Counted from the first letter of the stretch, positions 23,718 through 35,709 are shown. The stretch is 64,000 nucleotides of DNA from Alnus glutinosa (GCF_958979055.1 NC_084887.1:36930620-36994619); one strand, 5' to 3'. The notes: generated by a model from the letters alone, not told the origin. A program made the numbers and translations.

Positions 23718-24099
23718 TGTTAAAGTATTGATTAACTGATTAAATTTATCTTTTTCTATCAGTTTAAACTTTTAGGACAAGTGGTGATTTAACATGGTAT
23801 CAGAACCAAGTTCTTTAGACGATGATGGGTCTTTTCCTTCCGATATTGAACACGTGTTTGGCCAAAGTTGTCACACATGAAGGAACATGTTAAAGTGTTC
23901 CACATTGCCAAGAGATACATGGCCTTGACACTTTATAAAACATGGTGTCCTCTCCTCTCTCAATGTGTCTTTTGAGAATGTTAATAAGCCCATAAACTTT
24001 TCACATGGTATAGAGTCACAGATTTCTTCCTTTTTCAAAGTATCTTTTGAAAGTGAGTAAACCAAATCATACGCCTCTTAACGATGTGAGACATTTTAA
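23718..24099 (+). mobile_element. TRIM-like LTR fossil upstream of CHI-like copy 2
   Basis: TGTTAAAG start, TTTAACA plus TGGTATCAGAACCAAG primer-binding site, then a second LTR-like block. Direct AATAA flanks both ends. The site without the element survives at 28202-28206 in a third copy of this upstream region. Confidence 0.6.
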
Positions 24100-24104
24100 A
24101 ATAA

Positions 24105-24345
24105 TACGAGAATCCATTTAAGTTTTATGCTTTATCTTTGACAGCTGCTTTGAGCCGCCTCCGCTGAATCAAACGTCAATCGTAGAAGTTAACGGTGCTT
24201 ATCAGTGGAGTTAACGGTGCTTATCAGTGGGGTTGATGAGGAATTAATGTTTACAAGTTTGTTGCGAGTCTTGTCTCCCGAAATGAATAATGCGTTGGGC
24301 ATTAGGGCGTTCGGATTTTAAAGGGCAGTTTAAGAGTGAGTGACT
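24105..24345. repeat. Upstream block, direct repeat of 28207-28428
   Basis: About 240 bp from gaatccatttaag to gggcagtttaagag recur in the same orientation left of the right arm at 28207-28428. A 22-bp internal unit (gttaacggtgcttatcagtgg) is doubled here but single at 28290. Confidence 0.8.
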
Positions 24346-24350
24346 TCGTG

Positions 24351-24430
24351 TTGCAACCACGAGCACTCACTTTTTTCCTAGTTTCTTTATACAATCTGCT
24401 TAGAGAAGGGCAACCCAATGCCTTTCTGTA
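24351..24430 (+). repeat. Inverted fragment of the CHI-like leader at a rearrangement junction
   Basis: About 80 bp are the reverse complement of the CHI-like copy 2 leader and first codons (23440-23515), with the ATG changed to AGG. The fragment is joined directly to RRP8 intron sequence at about 24430. It marks the breakpoint of the inverted duplication. Confidence 0.8.
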
Positions 24431-24505
24431 AGAAACAAATAACGCCTCAGAAGTATAACCATTGCTATTGTGAAGCAGTGAATAGAAGAAACTGCATAAT
24501 CTTAC

Positions 24506-24928
24506 GTGCAAGTGTAGAGCTTCTCGTTAATCATCCTGAAATGCCCTCCTGACAACCTCGCTCTCATCTGCCAATTATTCAAAATAATAACAACAATAAA
24601 ATGATTAAGATCAATAACAATCATAAAAAATAAAAAAATATATGTATATTGATAATAATTAAAAATTAAAAAAAATATTTTTAAGACAAAGAACAAGGGT
24701 TTTTCGATGAATTCGAAGTAATAATGATAATAAAATACGTACTTTCTCGAGAAAGGTGGAGGATTTGGAGAGGCCCTGAGATTTTGGGCGCTTGGCAAAA
24801 ACACAAGCAGAAGACTCTTCTTCTTCTTTGCGTTCATCGATTTCTTCAACCGCCGCAGAATCGTCCTTCTCGTTCTGAAATTTGAGGCGTTTCGCTCTCT
24901 TTCGCTTTGTGCTCCGCTTGCCTTCCAT
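24506..24928 (-). pseudogene. Truncated RRP8 copy (exons 1-2 only)
   Basis: Exon 1 (24928-24743) and exon 2 (24567-24506) of an RRP8 rRNA methyltransferase are intact with good splice sites and match the full gene at 31835-35074 (three residue changes in exon 1: K/T, A/S, A/V). Sequence ends inside intron 2 at about 24430, so the whole SAM-binding methyltransferase domain is absent. The promoter region is also duplicated, so this copy may still be transcribed leftward toward CHI-like copy 2. Splicing from its exon 2 (phase 2) to CHI-like exon 2 (phase 1) would be out of frame. Confidence 0.82.
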
Positions 24929-25450
24929 TGAATTTGTTCACAGCGAACTCGAAGTTGCTGTTCTTCGCAGCTCAGTGAGCGAGCTGAGTGTTCAGGGAAG
25001 CTTTGGGCCTAGGGCTCTTAATTATATCACAGAAGACGGCTCTTTTAGTTGGGCCTGTGCCTATGCCTATGCCTGAGACCAAGGTAAATGCCCAAGGGCC
25101 TTTTTAATCCCTGTTTTTAAAAATAGTTTTCTTTTTCTTATTTTAATTTTCTATTCATAAAAGCAGAAAATAGTGGAGAATTACTCCCTCTATCTCGTTT
25201 TTTATTTTATTTTTTATTTTATTTTATTAACTGTCCCAGAATATCTGGATTTTCGAAAATAAAAGCATTCATCCATTTAAATTTTAATGTCATGTATTAT
25301 AATACTTGAAGTAGAACCCACATTTTTTCAAATTTTTTTTATATAGATGACCTTTTTTCAAATTTGACTCTTACCTTTTCTTGACTCACATCATGGCATT
25401 TTTAAGGACAAACGACTTTTCCACTTTCTCTTTAAAAAAGACAAAGAAAA

Positions 25451-25457
25451 AAAGTTT

Positions 25458-25490
<33 letters not shown>
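25451..25490. repeat. TA microsatellite
   Basis: Uninterrupted TA run of about 30 bp, located only in the left arm. Confidence 0.85.
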
Positions 25491-25492
<2 letters not shown>

Positions 25493-25882
25493 ATTACCAA
25501 ACAATTCACAAAAATTTAAAATTCATTTCTACTTTATATCATATTAATCAATTCATTTCTCTTTTCCTCTCTCAAAACTCTTTACCAAACACACCCGATC
25601 ATCGCAAAAGCTGACAATTCTTCTTAAATTTTACACTTCAATCAAATAGGGTTGAGAATTTTGGACACAACTCTCGAATCCAACACGAAATTAAAAGGTT
25701 GTGGTTGGGGAGTCTAATTTGTTTAATTAAATTGGTCGGGTTAAAGTTGACCTATATAGTCTTATACTCATACTTCGACTAGACCCGAGCCTGACACGTG
25801 ATATAATGAAGTGCAATTTTTTATATGACTCGCAAACTCGACATGAGCCTAATACTAAATTAGAGGGTTAAGGTTGAAGGGT

Positions 25883-26148
25883 ACCAACCAAAAAGCATGC
25901 ATAATTAATTGCCTCAGCCCAAAAACTCTTTGGTAATCATGCATTCAACCTCATGCATCTCGCATTTTTCAATAGTGTTCTATTCATCCTTTCGGCAACT
26001 CCATTCTGTTGTGGAGTCTCCTTAACAGTGAAGTGACGAGTAACGCCTTATGTTTTGCATAACTCCAAGAATTCAGTATTCCTGTACTCCAATCCATTAT
26101 TGGATCTCAAGTACTTCACTTTTCTTCGGTCTAATTTTTCACCTGCGC
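25883..26148 (-). mobile_element. Copia integrase fossil fragment in the left arm
   Basis: About 266 bp, minus strand, with a Copia integrase core signature (YLRSNNGLEYRNTEF and QNGVAERMNRTLL types). It has no LTRs. It is absent from the matching place in the right arm (junction near 29150). A broken internal fragment that did not arrive by normal LTR integration. Confidence 0.75.
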
Positions 26149-26961
26149 TTTGACTCGTTTATTAAATAGGTCGGGTTATGATTGACCTATATAATTTTAT
26201 ACGCATGTCTCGATATGATCCAAACTCAACATGTAAACACAAATTACCCCTTCTACAATCAACCTACCTGCGGGTACAATTTCTTTTCCCCAATCTATAC
26301 GGAGTGGGTTTTCTTGCATTTTGAAGAAAACGAACCCCAAATGAAGAAAATGCAATGCTAAATGGGCAAGTCTTATGTTTTGCTGTAAAGAAAAATTCAA
26401 GCAAACCGGTCTGTTTCTTTGCACCCAAAAAAATAAAAGCAAACCTGAATACATAAATACATTTCATTCCCACCTAAATGAAAAAGAAAGGAATTAAAAC
26501 AACATAAATAGCATATGGTAAATTTAATATGACATCGACAGACCAGGATCATCTCCATTTCAAATCTTATTCCGACTTTGACAATTTTATTTAGGGCTCA
26601 AGCGACGCTCAACTACCAATTTTTTCCTGCCACTCGCAACGTAGGTACTTTTTCCAAACAAAAAACACTAAATTTATCCGTTATTTTCATACTTTTTAAA
26701 AATACAGTTAAGTGTTTGATAAAATTACAGTTTAATCTTTAAACACATATTTTTAAAAGAGCATATCTTTCTTGTAATTTTATGTTTTCAAAACCTCTAT
26801 TTTGAAAATCAAACTCTTAAACAAAACATTTTTCGCAATTTTATTTAAAAATACATCTTTTAACTTGTAAAATCGTCCAGCCAACCGGACTATAATAGGT
26901 TGTTTTGAGAAAGTATTTTCATGTGACATAAAAGTAATAATGTTTTTGTATTTTTAAAATA

Positions 26962-27764
26962 GGGAAAAGTACACATAACCCCCTCAAACTACCACCTCAT
27001 TGTCAATGTACCCCCCAAACTACCAATTGTGTTAATGTCCCCCCCTAAACTACCAAAAAATGTCAATGTCCCCCTAATGACAAAAATGTCCTTCATAAAA
27101 TTATTAAAAATAAATAAAACTAAAAAAAAAATTATTAAAAAAAATATAAAATAACAAAAATTTCTTCCAAAAAATAATTAAAAATTTAAAACTGTTTTTT
27201 ATTTTTATTTTAAAAAAATAATAATAATTTTCAGTTTTTTTTTTCTTTAAAAAAAAATTTGTTCTTTTTCGTTTTTTTATTTTAATAGAAACTGGCTTTT
27301 TTTTAATTTGTTTTATTGTTTAAATAAATAAATAAATTTATGTTATTTTTCTTTTTTTTTTCTTTAAAAAAAAAGTTGTTCTTTTCCGTTTTTTAATTTA
27401 ATAAAAACAGGTTTTTCTTTTTCTTTTTCTTTTTTTCATTTGTTTTCTTTTTTATTTTTTTAAAAAAAAATCGGTTATTTTTTGTTTTCTTTTTTTAATT
27501 AAAAAAAAATTGTTCCTTTTTCGTTGCTTTTTTTAATTTTTTTTTTTAGTTTTTAATTTTTTAGTTTTAGTTTTAATTTTTTGAATTTATGAGGACATTT
27601 TTGTCTTATTAAAAAAAATTAAGGTTTTTTTTGTCTTTTTGTTGGTTTTAGGGAGGATATTGACATTTTTTGGTAGTTTAAGGGGGGACATTGACACAAT
27701 TGATAGTTTGGGAGGTACATTGACAATTGAGTGGTAGTTTAAGGGGGTTATGTGTACTTTTCCC
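26962..27764. mobile_element. Mutator-type MITE with long terminal inverted repeats, copy B
   Basis: An 803-bp element opening GGGAAAAGTACACATAACCC and closing in its complement. Perfect 9-bp target duplication TTTAAAATA (26953-26961 and 27765-27773). The middle is A/T homopolymer-rich. Absent from the right arm, so it inserted after the inverted duplication. Same family as 2225-2898. Confidence 0.9.
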
Positions 27765-27865
27765 TTTAAAATATCTTGTGTTTAAATTGTTTATTAATGT
27801 TCTTATTTTGAGAATAAAAAATTTAAGATAAAAAACAAAAATTTCAAGAAAAGCCAGATACATTC

Positions 27866-28025
27866 AACGAGTAATGATAGATATAAGAGACCATTAGTTG
27901 TCTTTGTCCGTCACATTCAACAAGAAAAGTGTTTTATTTCATTTTTTTAAAAAAATAAAATACATTTTTCTTATTTTTTTTTAATAAAATATACTTTTCT
28001 AGTAGAAAGTGGCGGACAGGGATGG

Positions 28026-28067
<42 letters not shown>

Positions 28068-28444
28068 GAACTAGTCCACTAAATTAGTATCCAGGATGAT
28101 GATGGATTGGTTGGTGTAGATATTTATCTCCTTCGCCTACCTTGACATGACTTTTTTAATATAATAATAATATATTAGATATTAATATATTACTCTCAAT
28201 AAATAATACCACGAATCCATTTAAGTTTTATGCTTTATCTTTGACAGCTGCTTCGAGCCGCCTCCGTTGAATCAAACATCAATCGGAGAAGTTAACAGTG
28301 CTTATCAGTGCGGTTGATGAGGAATTAATGTTTACAAGTGGTTGCGAGGCTCGTCTCCCGAAATGAATAATGCTTTGGGCATTTAGGGCGTTCGGATTTT
28401 AAAGGACAGTTTAACAGAGAGTGAAGAGGCTATAATATATCCGC
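27866..28444. other. Spacer between the inverted-repeat arms
   Basis: Holds a TA run of about 37 bp (28027-28063), then a third, direct copy of the CHI-like upstream region (28078-28430) without its LTR element. No gene. Confidence 0.6.
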
Positions 28445-29680
28445 TGAATATATCTGCCTTTTCTTGAAATTTTTGTTTTTTATCTTTAATTTTTTATTCT
28501 CAAAATAAAAACATTAATAAACAATTTAAACACAAAATATTTTTTACTTTTATTTCACATTAAAATATTTTATCTAAACAACTTATTAGAGTCCGTTTAG
28601 CTGTATGAATTTTCAAGTTAAAACATGTATTTTTAAAGAAAATTGCAAAAAATATTTTGTTTAAGAGTTCATTTTTTACAAAATAGAGGTTTGAAAATGT
28701 AAAATTACGAAAAATATGTGCGCTTTTAAAAATGTATGAGTTTAAAGACCAAACTTTAAAAATTTAATTGCAATTTTATCATGTGCTTAATTGTATCGCT
28801 TGAGCCCTAAATGATTAAAATTATGATTAAAAATGTTTAATTCCTTTCTTTATCATTTTGGTGGGAAGGAAATGTATTTATGTATTCAGCTTTGCTTTTA
28901 TTTTTTGGGGTGCAAAGAAACAGATCGGTTTGCTTGAATTTTTCTTTACAGCAAATCATAAGACTTGCCTATTGCACATTGCATTTTCTTCACTTGGGGT
29001 TCGTTTTCTTGGAAATGCATGAAAATCAACTGCATATAAATTGTGTGGGTGGTGATTCGTGTTTACATATTGAGTTTTGGTCGTGTTGATATATAGATAT
29101 AAGATTGTATAGGTCATTTATAACCCATACTCATTTAATAAACGAGTCAAACCCTTCAACCCTAACTCTCTAATTTTATATTAGGTTCATGTCGAGTTTG
29201 CAAGTCATGTCAAAAATTGCACATGATTATATCGCGTGTCGGATTAGGGTTGAATCGAAGCATGTGTATAAGACAATCTAGGTCAATCTTAACCCGACCC
29301 ATTTAATTAAACATATTAGATTCTTTAACCATAACCTTTAAATTTCCTGTTGAATTCGACAGTTGTGTCAAAAATTGTTAACCTTATTTGATTGAGGTAT
29401 AAAACTTAAGAAGAATTTGTCAGCTTTTGGGATGTTTCTGTAATGATTTTATCCTTAAAAATGCCCTAATGTGGGTCGAGAAAAGTTAAAAAGACTCAAA
29501 TTTGAAAAAAGGTGGGTTCTACTTCAAGTATTACAATTATAAGACATTAAAATTTAAATGGATGAATGCTTTTATTTTCAAAAATCTAGATATTTTGGGA
29601 CAGTTAATAAAAGAAAACAGCTCATCACAAAAAAAAAAAAAAAAAAAGGAGATAGGGGGAGTAATTCTCACACTATTTTC

Positions 29681-31593
29681 TAGCGATGGGAATCCGCCGG
29701 TTAAAATTGGTAATCGAAAAATTGAGAAATTGGTTTGGTACTCGGTTAGAAATAACCAATAATTGATTTTATTAGAGCGGTTATCGGTTTTAACAATTAT
29801 ATATACTAGGTTATAATCGATAATCGGGTATATATATATATATATATATAATAAAAATATATATTGAAATAAAAAAATTATTTTAATTTCCTGAAGAATA
29901 GGGATATTTTTATTTTTCCATATTTTCTTTAATGAGTTTTGATATTTTAGGTGGTGAGGGGGAGGTTTATCCGTTGAAGAGAGAGAGAAGACTTCTTCAC
30001 GACGTCCACTTCTCATTCTTGTCCTAAGCATTTATGTGCGAAGTTTCCTCTTGACTCCCCGGGTCGTCTGAATTTTCCTCTTGAATCCAAGTCCACAGAA
30101 TTGGAAACGTAATGGTTACAATCATCTAAAAGTATTTGTTTTAAAATTAATTACTAAGTTACTGTTAAGAAATAAGTCTTATTTTCCGGGACCAATGAGA
30201 TGCGAAAAAAATTAAAAAGACAAGAAAAAATAAATCAACCACAGATGACACAAAAATTTAAGTGGTTCTCTCAAACTGAGGTACATCCACTGTAGGAGAC
30301 GTAGAAAAAATTCACTATTAAATAATAGATACGGGGAGAAAATCACTCAAAGTCTAAAGTCTCAATACACCAAAATTTCATTCACTTATGTATTGATGTA
30401 CGACACATTAAGAAGAGAAAAACCTCTATTTCTTTTACTTAGTACCGCACACCAAGAAAGAAAAACTTTCATTCTTTGCTTCTTTCTTTTTCTTTTGCTT
30501 TGAAATTCTTTGAATTTCCTTTTTTTACTCATGGCGTGTAATACCTATTTATAGGAAGTAAAACTTAATAAATAAGCAAACACTCTTCTTCTACAAGTAA
30601 GTTTCATGTCAATTTCTTCTTGGAGAAGTAAATTTCTTTTACAAGTCAAGCCATATGCACTAATTGACATCGTCAACTTCTCCGACGAGTATCTTCTCAA
30701 AATTACTTATCCTATAAATAAATAAGCTTACTTACCCTATAAGTTACTTCATTATCTTATTTTATCCGACAAGATCTTTCACAAAAACTTGTTAAATGTA
30801 AGTCAATCTTTAACAATTAATGCTTTGAAGTTCATGAATATATGCACTAGATTCTTAGAATGATTTGGTATTAGAGCTGCCACGTGCATTTCAGACATAA
30901 GGGGTACGTGGCGCGTCATGGAGAAGCCAGCCTTTAGTTGGGAAACAGTTGGGGATCATTTATACAGAAAATAATATATTATATAAACAAAAAATAAAAA
31001 ATCAGAAAGGATAAATGAAAAAAACAAAAAACATAATATATTATTTTATTATTAAAAGATGGACAAGGGACGGACAACCGTCCCCTGTCTATCATTTCCC
31101 TTTTTGAAGAGGTAGTTTAATAAGCGAAGAAGAGCTCAAGACGGTGCGTTTTGAGGTGGACTTTTAGACGCATGTTGCTGTTACACAGGAACGTGTGTGG
31201 GCTTGGATTCCGCTTAGAATCTCGGGCCAAATCTGTTAGGTTGGTTTGTTATTTTGGGCTTTAAATAGCATTTTGTAAAGCTCGTAAAAATCATGAAAAG
31301 TTTTAGCTTGTTTTAGTTCTTGGTGACCTTGGGAGAAACTGGGCTACTCGAATTGCTCATACTTATGTTCCTTTGATTCTATTCAATATAGTTATTGCAT
31401 TCTATTCAATCCATCTCTATTCTATCATCATTTCTCTATACACCATCGATTCTAGTAGAAATTACAGATAAAGAAATAAAGTTCTTTACAAGAGCATAAT
31501 AAATCACGTTGATCATAATAAACTTGGTTAACCGGCTACTCGGTTACCAGTTTTAGCCAATAACCGGTAACCGGTACCGGGTTTTCACCTCTA
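29681..31593. mobile_element. Non-autonomous hAT element in the RRP8 upstream region
   Basis: Ends TAGCGATGGGAATCC and, inverted, TAGAGGTGAAAACCC, with a perfect 8-bp target duplication CTATTTTC (29673-29680 and 31594-31601). Subterminal CCGGTTA/TAACCGG repeats. The empty site is intact in the left arm near 25170. It carries a nested LTR at about 30164-30821. No transposase frame. It ends about 240 bp before the RRP8 ATG. Confidence 0.9.
30164..30821 (-). mobile_element. Probable solo LTR fossil nested in the hAT
   Basis: Bounded by TGTTAAG and TTTAACA, with a minus-strand TATA-like CCTATAAATAGG (about 30546-30557) in a typical LTR position. About 650 bp, non-coding. Probably Copia-type; no clear 5-bp target duplication was found. 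Confidence 0.5.
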
Positions 31594-31834
31594 CTATTTT
31601 CTGCTTTTATGAATAGAAAATTAAAATAAGAAAAAGAAAACTATTTTTAAAAACAAGGATTAAAAAGGCCCTTGGGCATTTACCTTGGTCTCAGGCATAG
31701 GCACAGGCCCAACTAAAAGAGCTATGTCTTCTGTGATATAATTAAGAGCCCTAGGCCCAAAGCTTCCCCGAACACTCAGCTCGCTCACTGAGCTACAAAG
31801 AAAAGCAACTTCGAGTTCGTTGTGAACAAATTCA

Positions 31835-34800
31835 ATGGAGGGCAAGCGGAGCAAAAAGCGAAAGAGAGCGAAACGCCTCAAATTTCAGAACGAGAAGGAC
31901 GATTCTGCGGCGGTTGAAGAAATCGATGAACGCAAAGAAGAAGAAGAGTCTGCTGCTTGTGCTTTTGCCAAGCGCCCAAAATCTCAGGGCCTCTCCAAAT
32001 CCTCCACCTTTCTCGAGAAAGTACGTATTTTGTTATCATCATTACTTCGAATTCATCGAAAAACCCTTGTACTTTGTCAAAAAAAAATTTTTTTTTTTTA
32101 ATTTTTAATTATTATATGTATATATATTTTTTATGATTGTTATTGATCTTAATCATTTTATTGTTGTTATTATTTTGAATAATTGGCAGATGAGAGCTAG
32201 GTTATCAGGAGGGCATTTCAGGATGATTAACGAGAAGCTCTACACTTGCACGTAAGATTATGCAGTTTCTTCTATTCACTGCTTCACAATAGCAATGGTT
32301 ATACTTCTGAGGCGTTCTTTGTTTCTTACAAGGCAAACTTTCATTTTTTATCTAAGCCATTTTGTTTTTATTTTTCGTCAGTGGAAAAGAAGCGCTTGAG
32401 TATTTCAAAGAGGACCCAGAATTATTTAATGTTGTAAGTGCTGTTCCTTCTATTTGGTTTTCAATTTTATTCTTATGAAGTAATGTTTGCAAAGAATATG
32501 TGGAGCACAAGAGTATTGAATTGCGAATTATGTCAAAAGGTACAATGCCGTATGATACAACTGTTCCTTCGGCACAGCTCCATGCGGCAAATTGGGTGTA
32601 GGTTGTTAACCAGGATTTCTCATATTTCGGAGCCATTTTGAGCTTTTTGTGAATGCATTAAGTAGATTAGAGTCGTAGCTGAAATTGGTATCCTATGAGT
32701 CTAAGATATTGAGGATCCAAATTGAACCCAGATGGAGACTCGGAAATTTAAATTCTATCCAGATGGAGAGCAGAATATTAGGTGTTTAAGAGTAATTTAT
32801 TACCAATAATAGTGGAAAGATCCCTGGATTTTTGAGGTTGATTGCTGTTGTACCGCCCACTACGTGTGTAAGGCCAAGCCTAGTTGCTATTCCGATCAAT
32901 ATGACATGTACATGCTAATGCTTTGTATAGAAATCCTTCACAGATGCCCGTAAATTACATGGGTATTGTTGAATTATGTTTTGAATATTCATATTACTAT
33001 TTTACCTTTTGAATCTCACTATACCTGTAGCTGCTTTGTTTCTCCGTTTGTTCAAAACCTTGAGCATAAAAGACATTTCTGAATAAGACTATTTGGATGG
33101 CTTATTTTTATCTTGACAAGCTGGATCTAAACTTATGTCTTACATACCTGGCCAGTATCATGCAGGATATCAAGAGCAAATGTCACATTGGCCAGAAAAG
33201 CCAGTTAATATAATTATAAAATGGCTAAAGGATCACAGCCCTTCATTGGTTGTAGCTGATTTTGGCTGCGGTGAGAAGTTACTAGACTCTTTTCTTTTTT
33301 TCTTTTGGTGCTGATTATTGCAATGAAAATTTACTGAACATTCAGAATGTAATCAAGTCTTTAATGCTTGCCAATATGTTCTTTTGGCTATCATTTTGTT
33401 ACCCTGTATCAGGGGATGCACAGCTTGCAAAAAATGTGAAGAATAAAGTATTCTCCTTTGATCTTGTCGCAAATGATCCTTCAGTAATTGCTTGTGACAT
33501 GTCCAAGGTATGTGCTTGTATCCGGAATATCATAAAGAATTACCATATGCATTGTCTTTCATACTTGAGCATCACTATATTGAAAAAAAAAAAAAAAAAT
33601 TTGTTTTTGGATGAATTATATTGATAATTTTTATGTAAGCCTTATAACATTATGCACTTATCTTTCCAGTTTTGACAACACTTGTTATATAAGCCTTATA
33701 ACATACTTGAGCATATTGCATTCAATTTTGGCCTTTTTTGGGGTGTTTTTCACTTAAAAACTGTTGAAGGGATACTATTGATGATTCTTTAGTAAGAATC
33801 TTGTCAGTTTAATTCACTCTGGGACATGTTCATGCCATATGGCTGCTTGCAGTTACCAAACCTGAGATGTAAGTTTTATATGTTTTTAAAAACTGGATGG
33901 CGCTTTTTATTGTGCATTTCATTATGTCTAACAGCTAATGGTATATCTAAAGGTTCAGATACACCTTGTCTGGCTAATTGTGGGATCAGGCTATGCAACT
34001 TTCTTTTCATGGGCAGGTGTCTGAGTGTAGGATGTATTGTTAGAATTGTGAACTCAGAAAACTATAGCTCAATTGCAAAACACATCCATACATCTATTCC
34101 TCCAAAAATTATAGTTCCCTTATGATAAATTGATCTCCTTTGAAACAATTAAGCAAATGAAAGTTGTGATTGAGTAAGAAAATGGGTAATGCGGCCCTTG
34201 TGGGTTCTGTATAGTGCGCTTCTAATAGTTTTAGGCAGTTTGAGGCATACGCTTCTGTTGCCTCAATATACCCATGATGTTGGTGATTGTGCACTACTGT
34301 GATATGAGACCTTATCACTTCTTAGCTTCCAAAATTTTGAAGCAAGAAATCACGAATGATCTAGAATTGAAAGGTTTTGTTTCAGAATGTTTATAAACAA
34401 GTTGCAGGAGGCACTCACTTTCCATGAAATTTTTGTGCTTATTGGCAGACACCCCTTGACTCTTCAGTCGTCGATGTTGCTGTTTTTTGCCTCTCGCTTA
34501 TGGGGACTAACTTAGCAAGTTACCTCAAAGAAGCACATAGAGTCCTTAAATCACGGTTTGCACCCTATTTTTTCTAAATCTTTCGCACATCACATGATTC
34601 GTTTTTCTGTTAAGCCTATCACTTATGCTGGTTGTTTGCAGTGGCTGGCTTTTGATAGCAGAAGTAAGGAGCAGGTTTGATCCTAATACTGGAGGAGCAG
34701 ACCCAAAAACGTTCTCAAAAGCCGTCTGTGAGCTAGGATTTACCTCTATATTCAAGGTATATTCGTGTTCCTCATCATTTGCCTGATAAGATTGATCCTT

Positions 34801-35074
34801 TGTGATCAATTGAATCTTTGTGCTCACTTACATGTATATTTGCAGGACTTCTCGAATAAAATGTTTATTTTATTATACTTCAAGAAAAAGGTACATGGCT
34901 TCTTGTTATGGTCCTAAGAATTGTCTAAGAAAGATATCTACTTAGGAGCAGTAAATTGAGTTATGCTCATTACCAATTTATCCATCGTTCTTGCTGTAGG
35001 ATAAGCAAACTTCAAAGAAGACGAAGGAAATTGAATGGCCTGAGCTGAAACCTTGTTTGTACAAGCGCCGCTGA
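31835..35074 (+). CDS. RRP8: Ribosomal RNA-processing protein 8 (rRNA m1A methyltransferase)
   Basis: Nine exons: 31835-32020, 32190-32251, 32382-32433, 33156-33270, 33413-33507, 34449-34555, 34642-34756, 34846-34890 and 35000-35074 (852 nt, 283 aa). All splice sites are GT-AG and phases fit. In order: a Lys/Arg-rich nucleolar-type N terminus ([11 protein letters not shown]), the RRP8 signature [16 protein letters not shown] (about residues 66-81), [13 protein letters not shown], the SAM-binding motif DFGCGDA (135-141), [28 protein letters not shown] and AEVRSRF. It ends YKRR. RRP8 methylates an adenine N1 in large-subunit rRNA in the nucleolus. The family is usually single copy. Here the first two exons and promoter are also present inverted at 24431-25080, and a hAT element sits just upstream. 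Confidence 0.93.
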
Positions 35075-35263
35075 CATTGAAAGCAATTTTTTTTTTTTTT
35101 TTTTTTGGTTGTCCTCGCCCGTGGCAGTTAATGTATTATTTACCAAAATTTTCTTCTATATATTAAATTTTTTTTTACAAAAATTTTCTTTTATATATTA
35201 ATTTTTTTTTTCAATACCTTTTTTTTTTTTTTAATTGTAATTTTTATGAAACTTTTATAGACC

Positions 35264-35301
<38 letters not shown>

Positions 35302-35709
35302 AAGCACACCTTCCTCTATGAGGAATCTGTTTGAATGACGAGTTTCAATCGATCACCTTCCATAAATCCAAGACCATTTCATGAGGTGCCGGCATCGAGA
35401 AGGAATAGTATTTCTAGCATTCTTCTATATATAATATTAGGTTTGTAAGTCCTAGTTTTGTCCTGTCAATTTTACTTGAAATTGAGAGAATTCACATCGG
35501 TAGTAAAAGTTTCAAAATAATAATTTATTAATGGTATGATACAAAAGTTTCTCAAACTAAATTTAAGGCATGAAAGTGCTAAAATTCCACCATTCGAAAT
35601 TTGCGAGGAATTAGACAGATATATCAAGAGCATAGTTCCCTCGTCGCCCCCTCGGAAGCAGAATTACTAAATACCAGACTTGTATACATGATGAGAGACA
35701 TTGAAAGGC
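35075..35709. other. Intergenic between RRP8 and CYSTM 3' ends
   Basis: T-runs at 35087-35107 and 35205-35233 and a CT repeat at 35269-35298. Convergent gene ends; no gene seen. Confidence 0.6.

Larger units (their letters stand above)
24431..27865. repeat. Left arm of large inverted repeat
   Basis: Reverse-complement match to 28445-32329. It starts in RRP8 intron 2, continues through exons 1-2 and the promoter, then through non-coding sequence to about 27865. About 2.6 kb without the MITE at 26962-27764. RRP8 exon 1 differs by 4 of 186 bases between the arms. Confidence 0.85.
28445..32329. repeat. Right arm of large inverted repeat
   Basis: Reverse complement of 24431-27865. About 2.0 kb without the hAT at 29681-31593. 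It runs into the functional RRP8 gene and ends in its intron 2. Confidence 0.85.

Noticed and set aside
29537-30031. 164-codon minus-strand open frame
   Set aside because: It crosses the hAT insertion junction and TA/T-runs; no family resemblance.
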